Shown here: one piece after another, positions 46,060 to 58,120 of the stretch
How the letters are laid out: every line of letters starts with the position of its first letter
Position numbering within the stretch: the stretch's first letter is position 1
Assembly (NCBI GenBank): GCA_039720395.1
Contig: CM077821.1
Location: 40,484,792 to 40,548,791 of the forward strand
DNA: 64,000 nucleotides
Origin: Liquidambar formosana
Lineage: Eukaryota > Streptophyta > Magnoliopsida > Saxifragales > Altingiaceae
Direction: 5' to 3'
Notes under the pieces: model-generated
Seen by the model: the letters and a program-made list of their open reading frames with translations, nothing else
The model's database searches: none
Told to the model about the DNA's origin: nothing
Position numbers and translations under genes: made by a program

Positions 46060-46318
46060 TAACATATAGGCTAAGTTAGGCAAAAGATGTAAATTTAAAA
46101 AAATCATAATTATTTTGATTTGTTATTTATAAAATTATCTTTTTAAAAATATTGTACCTTATTTGATATTAGATTTTGTGTTAAAAGTAATTGTTAAAAT
46201 AACAGAGAGTAATATAAAAAAATTCAAAAAAATTATTATTTGACTTTTCAAAATAGACAAACATTTTGAATTATGAAAAATAACAAAAATGACCCACTTT
46301 CAGGAGACAAAAGAAGTA
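46060..46318. mobile_element. Stowaway-type MITE, copy 3, opposite orientation
   Basis: In reverse complement this segment follows the copies at 2292 and 15094: CTTCTTTTGTCTCC, then CATTTTTGTTATTTTTC, then TATTTTGAAAAGTCAAAT, and a GCCTAACTTAGCC-like end. The ends are more eroded than in copy 2. Confidence 0.6.
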
Positions 46319-46945
46319 TATAGGATTATGACCAAGTGAAATTATTCAAAACTACCCCTAATTTCCAACTTTTTGTAGAGGAGCACATTATTAAACTAGG
46401 GAAGGATCATCTTTTTCTCAGGCGGTCCAATCATTAAAAAATAGTGTAGCCTCAATTGGGATTTAATTCTATTACGTTTGTCTGTTTGGATTTAATTCTC
46501 TTATGTTTGTCTAAAAAATGTGAAGATCGACTAGTTGGGTTTCAACGTTGATAAAAAGAAATTTGTCAGTAAGGATTTTTATTTTTTTGTTTTTTTCTAA
46601 AGATACGAGGTCTTTATATCTAGATTTGTACCTAAGTAATAGGTTGGAATTGTCGATTTAGTGGGGTGGTCCGATCATTAACAACCAACGTTAACAAGAG
46701 GGTCGCCGCGCCCCGTTTGTCTATGTTTGCTTTGTCAATTGGGTCTAATTTTCTTGTGTTATGTCTGAAAAATTCAGGCACTAGTTAGGGATTCGGCGAT
46801 AATAAAAAGAACTTTGTCATAGTGATTTCTTGCATACCTAGAGACGAGGAGGTGTTCAAATCTAGTTTAGTACCTTAAAATCATTTTTAATATATAGTTG
46901 CATAATAGAGGGAGACCCACTTCCAATTACCAGATCTTTATCCAA

Positions 46946-46946
46946 T

Positions 46947-46978
<32 letters not shown>
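46946..46978. repeat. (GA)n microsatellite upstream of SMXL3
   Basis: About 15 GA units, some 320 bp upstream of the probable TATA box. GA/CT tracts are frequent in plant promoters and can bind BBR/BPC factors, but no function is shown here. Confidence 0.9.
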
Positions 46979-47264
46979 AAAGCTGAGTTGCCTTTGATCC
47001 TGGTGCATTCGTCCTGCTTGTCAGCACATGCCTTACCACTTTCCACTACAAAATCGACTTTGGACCCAAAAATTTTACCTCACCTACAAGAAAAGCACAG
47101 CCCCCCACCTCCCATATATTTCACACCCATTCTCTCTCTGTATCTCTCGACGACCAGATTATGCTCTAGACTAGATAGCCAAGTTCCATGTATCTAGCTA
47201 CCCTCCAAAGTAGAATGGATAGAAGCAACAAAGATCACTAAGCACACCCTTCACTTTCTCACCC

Positions 47265-47271
47265 TATAAAT
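47265..47271 (+). promoter_or_regulatory. Probable TATA box of the SMXL3-type gene
   Basis: TATAAAT after a C-rich stretch (CACCC), 189 bp upstream of the ATG at 47454. Transcription would start near 47295 and give a leader of about 155 nt. Confidence 0.5.
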
Positions 47272-47453
47272 CCCTAAGCCCCATCTCTTGTCATTTTTTC
47301 CAATCCAAACCAATACCAACTCATCTCATCTCTAGCTCCCTTTCCTCCCCTTTGAAAATACCCATGAAACAAGCTTCTCCTTCATCTTACCATTAATTAG
47401 AGGTTTCTCTTTCCTACTAAATTATACTCTTGAATAACTTGATCGCGAAGAAG

Positions 47454-50400
47454 ATGAGAGCAGGAGGTTGCACAGTGCAACAAGCACTAACTGCCGAGGC
47501 CGCTAGCGTGGTCAAGCAAGCCGTAACCCTAGCCAGACGCCGCGGCCATGCCCAAGTGACCCCCCTCCACGTGGCCAACACCATGCTGGCCGCTTCCTCC
47601 GGTTTACTCCGAACGGCTTGTCTCCAATCCCACTCTCACCCTCTCCAATGCAAAGCTCTAGAGCTTTGCTTCAATGTCGCACTCAACCGCCTCCCTGCCT
47701 CCACGTCGAGCCCCATGTTGAGTCCTCATTCCCACCAACATCCTTCCATCTCAAACGCCTTGGTGGCCGCCTTCAAACGGGCCCAAGCCCATCAACGGCG
47801 TGGCTCTATTGAGAACCAGCAGCAACCCTTGCTAGCTGTGAAAATAGAGCTGGAGCAGCTGATAATATCTATCTTAGATGATCCTAGTGTGAGTAGAGTC
47901 ATGAGAGAGGCTGGTTTCTCTAGTACCCAAGTGAAAAGCAATGTAGAGCAAGCTGTCTCTTTGGAAATATGTTCTCAAAACACTCCTCCTCCTGCAAGTA
48001 GTAATAAGTCCAAGGAAAGTAGTACCCATCTGGCCTTGTCCCAATCTACTACCCCCATGGGTCAAATTGGAGTAAAAGTAGCCAAACCAAGAGTATCAGA
48101 TCAAGTTACAAATGAGGATGTTGTAAGTGTGATAGAGAGTTTGATGAACAAGAAAAAGAGAAACACTGTGATTGTAGGAGAGTGTCTTTCAATTATTGAG
48201 GGTGTAGTTAGAGGAGTAATGGACAAGGTTGAAAAGGGAGATGTTCCTGAAATTTTAAGGGATGTGAAGTTTATGAGCCTTCCTCTTTTTTCCTTTGTGC
48301 GTCTCTCAAGAGAAGAGGTTGAACAGAAGATTGGGGAGTTGAGGAGCCTTGTGAAGAGCTGTGTGGGCAGAGGAGTTGTTTTGTTTATGGGAGATCTTAA
48401 ATGGACAAGTGAGTATAGGGCTAGTTGTGGTGAGCAAGGGAGGAGTTACTATTGTCCTGTGGAGCACATGATAATGGAAATTGGAAAATTGGTTTGTGGA
48501 GTTGGAGAGAATAATGGAAGGTTTTGGCTCATGGGGATGGCAAGCTTTCAAACTTACATGAGATGTAGAAGAGGCCACCCTTCACTGGAGACTGTTTGGG
48601 GTCTTCATCCTCTTACAATTCCGGCCGACAGCTTGAGCTTGAGTCTCATCCCTGACAGGTAAGACAACTGCAAAATTTGTAAATTTTTTCATATGCCTTT
48701 TTCTTCTTCCCTAAATTCTCTCTCTAAAATAGGTTTTTTGGTTCAATAACTTTAAATAGGAATTTGGGGAATTATTATTGTTATTTTTTTGGATAATTTC
48801 CATAGCTTTTATGTCGAATAAATGGGGAAAAAATGTTGAGTAAATTGGCTAGGAGATCTTCTATACATTGATTTTATTTTTTCTGTTTTTTTGTGAGAGG
48901 AAAAAAAATCCAGTCGTCAAGTTGCTTTTACTCTTTATCTTTAATTTAATTTCCCGGTAGTGAAATACTCCAAAATCATATACATTCTTTCAAAATTAAG
49001 TGTTTAGTAAAATCTTATTATTCTTATCAAGTTCATTTTACTATCCTCTATCAGTGATTCACAAAGTCAGTTCAAAAGCAAGAAAGCTGGAAATGGGTCT
49101 AGTTGGCTTGTGCTTGAAGGTGCAGATGAGAAGCAGCTCACTTGCTGTGCTGATTGTTCAGCCAAGTTTGAAACGGAAGCTCGAAGCTTACAAAGCAGCA
49201 CTTGTCACAGTGACTCCACCACTTCAAGCCTTCCTACATGGCTCCAACAGTACAAGGATGAGAACAAAAGACTCTCTAGTAATGATCAGGTAATTATAAT
49301 CTCATCTCAGCTTTCTACACTTACTATTCAAAACAAAAAAACAAAAGACATTATATAGTCCAACATTTATAGAGTTGAAAACTAACTTTTTCTGTGCATA
49401 TTTTTTTCCTCTCTATTAGGACTGTGTCCCAGTCAGAGATCTCTGTAAAAAATGGAACTCGATTTGCAGTTCGGTCCATAAACAACACCACTCATCTGAA
49501 AAAACCCTTACATTCTCTTCTGTATCACCCTCTTCCTCGATTTCTGGCTTTTCGTATGATCAAGAATACCCTAATTCACACCAGACCCACCAAGGTTGGC
49601 CAACTGCTATTGAATCCAAACAGTCATGGAGGGAACATCATTTCTTTTTTTCTGAAGCTGTTAACAAAACCTTTGAGCCCGGTTTGAGACTGTATATCCC
49701 AGAGAACAATGATCGAAAACAACCCTTCTCATCAAACCCTAATTCCACCCCTAATTCAGCTTCTTCCAGTGATGTCATGGAGATGGAGTACGTGGATCGG
49801 TTCAAGGAACTCAGTGGAGAGAATTTGAAAACCCTATGCAGTGCATTAGGAGAAAAAGGTGCCCTGGCAGAAAGATATAATCCCTGAAATCGCAAGCACC
49901 ATCTTACAATGTAGGTCTGGAATGGTAAAAAGAAAAGGGAAGTGGAAAAACAATGAGGCCAAAGAAGAAACTTGGTTGTTCTTCCAAGGTGTCGATTTGG
50001 ATGCGAAAGAGAAGATCGCTAGGGAATTGGCTAAACTTGTTTTCGGCTCACAGACCAGCTTTGTTTCTATTGCTTTAAGCAGCTTTTCGTCTACAAGGGC
50101 AGATTCCACCGAAGATTTCAGGAATAAAAGATCAAGAGATGAACAAAGTTGCAGCTACATTGAGAGATTTGCTGAGGCAGTGTCGAGTAATCCCCATCGG
50201 GTCTTTTTAGTCGAAGACATAGAGCAAGCGGATTATTGCTCTCAAATGGGTATTAAGAGAGCTATTGAAAGAGGAAAAATAACCAATTCGAATGGCGATC
50301 ATGTTGGTCTTAGTGATGCTATTATCATTTTGAGCTGCGAAAGCTTTAACTCGAGATCAAGAGCATGCTCTCCTCCTATCAAGCAGAAATCAGATGGCCT

Positions 50401-50560
50401 AGAAGAGAAAGGTGCTGAAGTGGAGGAGATAAGCCCTTGTGTGTCGTTGGATTTGAATATTTGCATCGATGATGATAGCATGGAAGACCAATCAATCGAT
50501 GATATTGGGCTTCTTGAATCTGTCGATAGACGGATCATTTTTAAAATTCAGGAGTTGTAG
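47454..50560 (+). CDS. SMXL3: SMXL3-type SMAX1-LIKE protein (double Clp-N, P-loop), with a one-base frameshift in exon 3
   Basis: Exons 47454-48658, 49055-49289 and 49420-50560, GT-AG introns. Corrected product about 859 residues. The start MRAGGCTVQQALTAEAASVV and the two Clp-N repeats (about 1-170, with ARRRGHAQVTPLHVA, ALELCFNVALNRLP and SILDDPSVSRVMREAGFSS) are those of the SMXL3/4/5 group. NTVIVGE (about 237) is a weak Walker A; FFQGVDLDAKEKIARELAKL is the second, degenerate ATPase region. The RGKT degron motif of D53/SMXL6-8 is absent (the place reads RNKRSRDEQS). The EAR-type LDLNI lies at 50447-50461 (about 823-827) and the protein ends 30-odd residues later, as Arabidopsis SMXL3 does. 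Family members are nuclear transcriptional co-repressors; SMXL3/4/5 promote phloem formation independently of strigolactone. An extra G at 49858-49859 shifts the frame at about residue 626 and gives a stop at 49885-49887. An upstream TTG at 47430 is not a likely start. Confidence 0.93.
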
Positions 50561-50603
50561 AAGAAGAAATTAAAACCTTCACGTACGTGATTAGGTCGTT
50601 AGT

Positions 50604-50640
<37 letters not shown>

Positions 50641-53600
50641 TGGAGATTTTCACGGTTCAACTTGTCCATTGTTTTTTAAAAACAGTTTCTGGGGATGGAT
50701 ATGAAAGAAAGTTGCCTCTCTATGTAAAACAACATGTACATTATTGCCTCTGATCTTCTGAATTCAGTTGATCCATTTCCATCACTCTTCTTTTTTTACA
50801 TTTTTTTTAAAAAAAAAAAATTTATAAATGGTTCTTTGGTTCTTCTAACTTAATTGAGGAATTTGAATTCTTCAATTGCATGGATTCAATTCAAGTTCTT
50901 GGTTTATTTACATTTTTTTTTTATTTAAAGTTCTTTGGTTCTTTAATTGGTTTTATCTTGTCCCTCAGCTCCATTAATTTGTTTTATCCTCATCGTCATC
51001 ATTATTATTATAGAGTATCATTATTGGTGGTGGTGGAAGTGGAGGTAATAGTAGTAGATGCCTAATTCATGGAGAAGCTTCTTTCGCTTGTTTGAAATTG
51101 TTTATTTTAGATCCATGCAATCTTCCTTCAAATTCTTCACTTCCATGGATTCAACTCCAAAAGGTTCAATCCTATACGCACGTACAGCAAACTACTCGGC
51201 CTAACTTTGTTGATTGAAACGCTCTTGAATTGCAAACTTACATCAGCAATGATCAAACAAAGCACATGGAATCGCATTTTTCTCTTTTTAATTTATTCCA
51301 TAGATAACAGACTTTTAACAATTAAAATTAAAACTCTCCCGACAACCATCATGGCGAGTACTTAGCCATTATCTGATGCTAGGTACGTGTTGTGTAATAG
51401 TTTATGTTGATGCTTATTGAGAAAAAAAGTTCTGTCAATTGAGCTAGCAGCCTCCAGCACAGTGCTAGTTCATCCCATCATGATACATGTTATTTTTACA
51501 ATCATAGGCAATCAACAGTAGCACCTTTTCCTTGTCAATCTTCTTGGGGCTTTTGTGGGTGGGTCCAACGTGAGTGCTTTTTACTTTGAATGAATCAACC
51601 AGATCTCGATTACAAAAGGCAGCAACACAAATTGGATGTTTCTATGTTGGATATATCTTTTTTTACAACCAATAATAATAAGACTTGCCCCATATCATTT
51701 CTTCCTTTAATTTAAAAGTTCACGAGTGTAAGATGACATGCAAATTAAAGGCAGTTTTTCTCCATGGAAAAAACACATAATGAGATTTGCATGGGTACTA
51801 TGTCCGAGGAAGGTATAGGCTATGGTAGATAGTAAAACAAACATGAGTTGTAATCATAGAGCGGGCTTTTTCTTATTGAATTCAATATCATTTTTCAGAA
51901 TTTAAACACTAATTGCTTCATTTGCTTATACCCAAAACTATTACATGCAACCATCTTCATTTCGCATGCCTCCTCGTGGTGAGTATAAGATTAAGGTCTT
52001 TAATTACCATATATTAAGCAAGGCCACCCATTTGGCCCTCCGTTATGGCCTTACTCTTATGAAAATTAATTCTAGAATTAATAGTATCTAGAAACTCTAG
52101 TCAAGAGTAGAAAAATTGAACTCTCAATAAATGGGTCAGTTCAATTATCATATGCTGAAGAAATACAAAATAGAGCAGTGAGATTCCATTTGGCCCTCCG
52201 TTATGGCCTTACTCTTAGGTTATAGCCCATGGTGACATTCAACATGGTCCTCCTTGATCAAGTGAGTTCATTTTATCAGTTGTTTGATTCAAAACTTTAC
52301 AATTACTTGCAAATTCTTCATAGATTTTTTATTTTATTTTTTATTGTGACATTTTCTAGAAGAACTCCTGTATTGCGAATTATTCCTATTTCAAATAATT
52401 CCTGAATCACAAATTTGTTACTAGTTCATGCCTTTTCTTTTGCATTCCCTTTCAGGCCTCCTTAATTTGTATGATCGGGTTATGTTACCATTCTTAGAAA
52501 CTATTGTAACCCACCCAATAACTATGACCCCTATATTTTGTTGGAGTTTAGGTAAAATCTGTATTTGGTTCTAATATATTTGTTACAAACTTCATACTTA
52601 ACCAGAGTTTAAATAGCTTCTTTAATCTGATATCCGACTGAGTAAATTGGAGTTAATAATTAATTTGGCTCTACAATTTTCAACTTTTGGTTATGAATTA
52701 AATTCTACTTTGTATTTTGACTTGAACAACAAAGTGTGACTACATGGCCACGAACAGAATGAAGTCGATCCAGGCCATTCAACAACCTAGTGCCTGTCAT
52801 TTTCAAGAACCTGTCTGGCTAGCTATGCTCTGTTGCTTCCACAAAGTAAGCAATATATGCTTGCATGCAAGTGCTGCGTGCCTGAATAGCTAGGCCCTTT
52901 TTTTCTTTTCTCATTGCGCTGAAAGCTTCAGATGCAATTATATTGAAGGTCGTTCATCTCCAAAAGCTCCATCATCTTAATAATCATTACTCTCTTTCCA
53001 CAACAAACTAGGAAAGCCTCATGAGTTTTTTAACTAATAGGCATAGCAGGAAGTGTTAACGGAGGAAGGAAAATATCCAAACCATAGGGATATCAAACAT
53101 TAATTTTCAAAAATTGAAAAAGGAAAAGAAAATTTAAAAAAAAAAAAAAAAGAGATAGAGAAAGAAAAAAAAATTTCCACATTAAGGCCTATTTATAGAC
53201 TCTTGAAAACTTTGATAACATGTAGAATCCTTTTGAAGAAAATATATATATTATATACACACAACATATTATTGATCAACATGGTTTTGAAGGAGGATAA
53301 AATATCTCAATTTCCTGACCCCTAATAAAAAAAAAAAAAAAAAGAAAAAAAAAAGAGGTTATGAAGAGTGAAGTTTTACTAGGGAAATTTTTTTTTTTTT
53401 TTTTTTTCATTATATGTTAAAGAACAAACAGCAATAACTATAAGATAATTATAGTTCAATACAAATTACTACTAACGTCCACATAAAAGACTACTAACTT
53501 AACTAAGAATGACTACTAATTATAATTATTTACCCATAGCCTGACCAATCTGTAATAGGATGATTGAGTTTTCGAACGGTAAGTTACTAATTAAGTTCCA

Positions 53601-54980
53601 ATATAACGTATCCTACATCAATTCCAATTCCCACTATGAATCCATTGAAAAAAGCTGGTTTTCTCAAACTATATATGCACTTCTCATGGGGAGAATACCA
53701 CGTCTACAGCATTAACCGGCTCTTGGTCTGAAAAACAATAAGATGAACTGCAAAGCACTAGCAATGCTGAACCTACTTAATTTCGTCATTTCTTGTATTC
53801 TACTTGGTGTTTTGTCACAAACAAAGCAAGTTGTAAACTGTTTGTCTTCATCCCTGTGCTATATTCTGTGCTATAAGCCTAAGCCTTCGAGGCAGTACCT
53901 TCCTTTAAACAGGATTTAATTTGTTTTATAGGCTCGTACTTCAATCCGTGACCTAATTGAGTTCCAATCCTTTGACGCTCCTTTGAACCATTTTCATTTT
54001 TACCAAGAGTGATTTATAATAGTTACTAGGTAATCTAGCTAGCAATTTAATTACATCAAAGTTTATCATATGGACGTGAAGTTAATTGAGAAGCTCAATT
54101 TATGTATATTTTTATTTTAAAAGAAAGGTAAGATGTTTTAAAAAAAATAAAAATAAAAATAAAATAGTGGAGAATAAAATTTGATGTGGAGTAAGGAATT
54201 AATTGTGACGATTTCTTTCAATAATTATATTTACTTTGTTGAGTAAATTAGGAGAAAATATGGGAATTTGTGAGATTGAAAGGTGAAGGAAAACTCGTGT
54301 GTAGGGGTAATAAATTTGAAATTCATAACCGAAATATTAGAAAGAAAATTAATATTTTGCAATATACGTAAATACGTATATACGTGGGTATATATGAAGT
54401 GTGAGCATTTCTTATATATAAATGGGTTGGAAGCCAATTAAAGAAATAAAGAAAAATGAGTTTGCATTGTGCAACGTACTTAAAATAAATGTAAAGGAAT
54501 GTTGGGAATGCACAAAGTAAGATTAAGGTATGATCCATAACGTAAGGGTTGTGCAAAGGAGAGGCAACTTTTCTACTTTAGAAGGGAAAAGCAAAATCTT
54601 CCCTAAGAAATATCAAAAGAGCACTACTTTTCATGGTTTGTGATGCGTTTTGCAAAAGAATAACTTTTCCTTCGTTGATTTTCGTAACCCAACATTCTCA
54701 TCCTTGGAAGAAAGCATTGGAAAGTTGAGGTATAAGGGTTCAAAATAGACAAATAAAAGTAAAAGTTAAATGTATTAAAATAAGAAAAACACATTGATAG
54801 GCATCTCTTCTTTAAACCCTAAAGATGTTTTTACTTTAGAATCACAAAAAGATCATTATCTTAGCAACTTTAGATTAAAACCCTAAGCATAAGTAGGGAA
54901 TTTGTCGCTTGTGGCTTTTCAAAAGACAAGGGTTTGTGGGAATTATTGCATTAAGTGAAGGACAAAAGTGGAGTTTGATG
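50561..54980. other. Intergenic downstream of SMXL3, no gene recognised
   Basis: Poly(T) of about 33 at 50606-50639 and further A or T runs at 53130-53160, 53326-53355 and 53390-53408. ATT/GGT-rich simple sequence at 50990-51060. Small ORFs have no recognisable domains. A 32-bp direct repeat at 52 kb is listed separately. Confidence 0.45.
52028..52217. repeat. 32-bp exact direct repeat, 158 bp apart
   Basis: CCATTTGGCCCTCCGTTATG plus twelve more bases ending CTCTTA are identical at 52028-52059 and 52186-52217. The DNA between has no inverted ends, so this is a local duplication or the edges of a small insertion rather than a recognised element. Confidence 0.9.
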
Positions 54981-54983
54981 AAT

Positions 54984-54984
54984 T

Positions 54985-55022
<38 letters not shown>
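54984..55022. repeat. (CT)n microsatellite
   Basis: About 19 CT units in a pyrimidine-rich 200-bp stretch. Confidence 0.95.
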
Positions 55023-55028
<6 letters not shown>

Positions 55029-55632
55029 CTTTTGAACTAAAACCAGCTTAGTTGTATAAATATTCTCTTCTACTTTTAAGTTTTTACTTATCTCTTTTGC
55101 CACTTTTTTTTTTTTTTCCTCTCTTAAAGGAAGAAGCCTCCATCTTAGACTGCCTTTTTCTTTTCTTTTCTTTTTTAGTTTCTCAAATTATTTTTCTCTC
55201 TTTATTTTAAACTTTCCCTTTTAATACATCCTTTTTCTGTGCTTAATGAAGTGGCAACAGCCAATTAGTTTTTAAAATTGCAAAGGTTTTTTCCCCCTTG
55301 AAATTAGCCTTTTTTCCCTTTTCAAACAAATTTCATAAACCACGGCGAGTCGGTGACATGTGTGTTTCTAGAAATAATGGGAAAACTGGTGGCTTTTACG
55401 AATTTGAAAAGAAAGAGAGTCCTGTTAACCTGCCAATGATTTTTGTGTAGAACAATTTTGTGAGGAATACAACACTAGAACCTTTCTTGTTTTTTAAAAT
55501 ACATTATTTTTTCTTACTGCCTAGTTTTAACTTGTCTTGTTCATTCCAAACACAAGAAATGGAAATAATATTTAATAGCCCATCTCTCTTCACCACTTTC
55601 TTCATCATGTGTTCACTAATAGCATTGTTCAT

Positions 55633-55832
55633 TGGAAAACATCATTCTGAATAACTTTGTAGAAGAAAATTTTTCCAAAATCTATCATTTAAGCAGACTT
55701 TTTGGCCATTTACGATCTCTATTTCATTTTCCAAGAAAAATTGCTAAAAAGTCTACTTCAATGACAGATTTTGGAAAAACTCTCTTCTACAAAGTTGTTC
55801 GGAATGATGTTTTCTAATAGATTATGTAATTA
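55633..55832. mobile_element. Foldback MITE, copy 2 (best preserved)
   Basis: Left arm GGAAAACATCATTCTGAATAAC, GTAGAAGAAAATTTTTCCAAA and AAGCAGACTTTTTGGCCAT is mirrored by AAAAAGTCTACTTCAATGACAG, TTTTGGAAAAACTCTCTTCTAC and GGAATGATGTTTTCTAATAG. Arms of about 85-90 bp with a 20-30 bp centre. Same family as 3955-4180. Confidence 0.78.
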
Positions 55833-56583
55833 GTTTTTATAAATTTTTCTTATATTTTTTATAAAACCTTTAAAATGTAAATTAAATGGGGGGTTTAGAG
55901 TATTTCATGTAGTGGCAATAGCCTGACCCTTATTCAAATTGATTCTTTTAATTGTGTAGTGAAAAAGAAGATTGACTTCTCTTTTCACGTGGAAAACATT
56001 TCCTCTTTTCATAATTAATTTGCTTTCATAAATATTTTTCACCCTTTTTTTCCCACATATACTTTTTTCTTTTCTCTCTCTCTCTCTTCTGGAAGAAAGA
56101 GAAATGTTCATATACATTTTTTAGTCTGGGTTCTTATTTGAGCAAATTGTAATGACACTTTTCTCTTCTGTTTATTTATCTTTGCCTTTCTTGTGCATCA
56201 TGTGGATTGCCTCTTGCCTTTTCTCACGATGGCATAGAACGATAGTCAATTTAGATTGCTATATTCATACTAGCTTGGGCCCTCGAGCAATTGTGCAATA
56301 ATTAACAATATTCAGTTATTTTGTTGAAGAGTATTTTATTTTAGCCAAGCAATAGAAGAAGCCCCTACTCACCCACCGAACCCCATCCTTTACCCCACAT
56401 AATGCTGGCTGATAGTCACCAAGACCCCAGCATCATTAATTCCCCAAAGTCCCATACTTTCCAAAGTGAAATCTCCTAGTACTTCCATATGCCTCCACAT
56501 GGCTGGATTTAATTATCGATCAACATGTGGTCTATGGAGCAAATTAATTTTTGTTTTATTAAGTTTAATTTATGAAAGGGTCA

Positions 56584-56745
56584 TTGTTTGGTATAATGGT
56601 AAAAGTCTCATTCTAACAACGCTTATGCAACTTCGAGTCTTAAGAACGGTCACTTTTTATAGAAAAAAAAAGGGTTAGGACTTAGGACTATAGCCAACTA
56701 TCGATCCCTCCTAATATCCCACATAGAGGTACGTTTGAACCCACT
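56584..56745 (+). mobile_element. tRNA-derived SINE remnant
   Basis: Box A-like TTGGTATAATGGTAAAAGTC and box B-like ACTTCGAGTCTTAAG are about 40 bp apart, followed by an A run (56662-56671) and a second module TAGAGGTACGTTTGAACCCAC. Diverged. Confidence 0.45.
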
Positions 56746-58004
56746 GCTCATCATGAAAATATCATTTTATTCCATTCCAATTCCCATAATTTCAGCCAAA
56801 CAAAAATATCATTAATGTGACTAATATTGAGTAATGGCCTTTTTTTGAAGTTTAATTTGTGAGATGAATTGGGAATCATCGATCTCTCCTCCTTTTCGTA
56901 AGTAATCAATTGCATGATCGCCCTAATAGGAAACACTTGGCTTTTATACATATTAAATTAGATCTGAGAGTATTATGGAATCTAAATTTTTTTCCCTCAA
57001 AAGCAGGAAGATAAAGACATGACTCAAAAAGGAATGTACATCTCTTAATTAAGTGCAGAAAGTGGGTGTCCCTTTTAATACAAAGCTCCTCTCTTTCTCA
57101 CTCCTTGTGGCTCACATTTAACCCTTCCTTACGGGGTAAAACTTTGATCTATCCAATCTTTTTGTACCTCTGGATGGCTCTCCTTTTTCCTTGTATGATA
57201 TCATAAAAATAATTATAATATATATGGAGGAAAAAGGTGACATAGAATTGTAAATGGTTGGTTATGCGTCATTACAATGAGAGACATACATGTGGAACGC
57301 ATTTTGAGCACATTGTTGAACTTAAACTAATCCTTTCTTTGACCATAATTGAGGCCAATTGATGCATCATACCAATTAATTGATCCGAGCATATTAGATA
57401 CTTTGTATATATGGTATAGTTCGCAAACCATAGTGTTGGCTAATGTAATCAATACTCTCTTTTTTCTCTTCTCTTTTTTGATATCAGGATGCTTTACACT
57501 TGATTAATCCCCAAAACACTAAATTGCCAAAATCAATCGTTGGAAAGACATGATGCTATATATATATATATATATATATATACCCAACAGAAAGGGGAAA
57601 AAAAAAGATGATAAATTTGTCTTATAATATTAAGGCCGGGGGAGAAACTAGCTAGAAAACATAACTAGGGCAGTGTAGATAAATGATTGACAGGGTTTCT
57701 CAAACTATGGTGTGGGTAAGGTTCGGCTGTGGAAACCAAGTAACCAACTCAAAAAATGAACATAAACATCGGTGGCCAGAGAGGAACATTAAAAGTTAAA
57801 TTAATGTCCTACTTGAATATCCAAAAAAAAAAAAAAAATTCCTGTTTTTTAGTCGAACGTCAGAAGTATATGCCTGATACCTATGATTAATTGGAGCTGG
57901 AGTTTTTTATTATTATTTTTTTATTTTTAATATAAGGTTTATATACAAGTAGCATCAAAGTAATCACTTGGACATATATAGTCCTTTTATCTCACATGCA
58001 TTTT
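56746..58004. other. Intergenic, no gene recognised
   Basis: AT-rich; holds a (TA)n microsatellite at 57556-57582 and an A run at 57823-57838. No element body recognised. Confidence 0.45.
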
Positions 58005-58120
58005 TATAGAAACAAAGACCATAAAATACATTTAAACGATATATTTTGTATGAAATTTCTTTTGTATAGTTATTCAAAATGATATTTTTAAATAGATATT
58101 GTGGTCAATTTTCATGAATT
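58005..58120. mobile_element. Foldback MITE, half copy
   Basis: TTTTGTATAGTTATTCAAAATGATATTTTTAAATAGATATTGTGGTCA matches in style the right arm of the copies at 3955 and 55633 (TCTACAAAGTTGTT..AATGATGTTTTCTAATAGATTATG). The left arm is poorly preserved. Confidence 0.4.
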
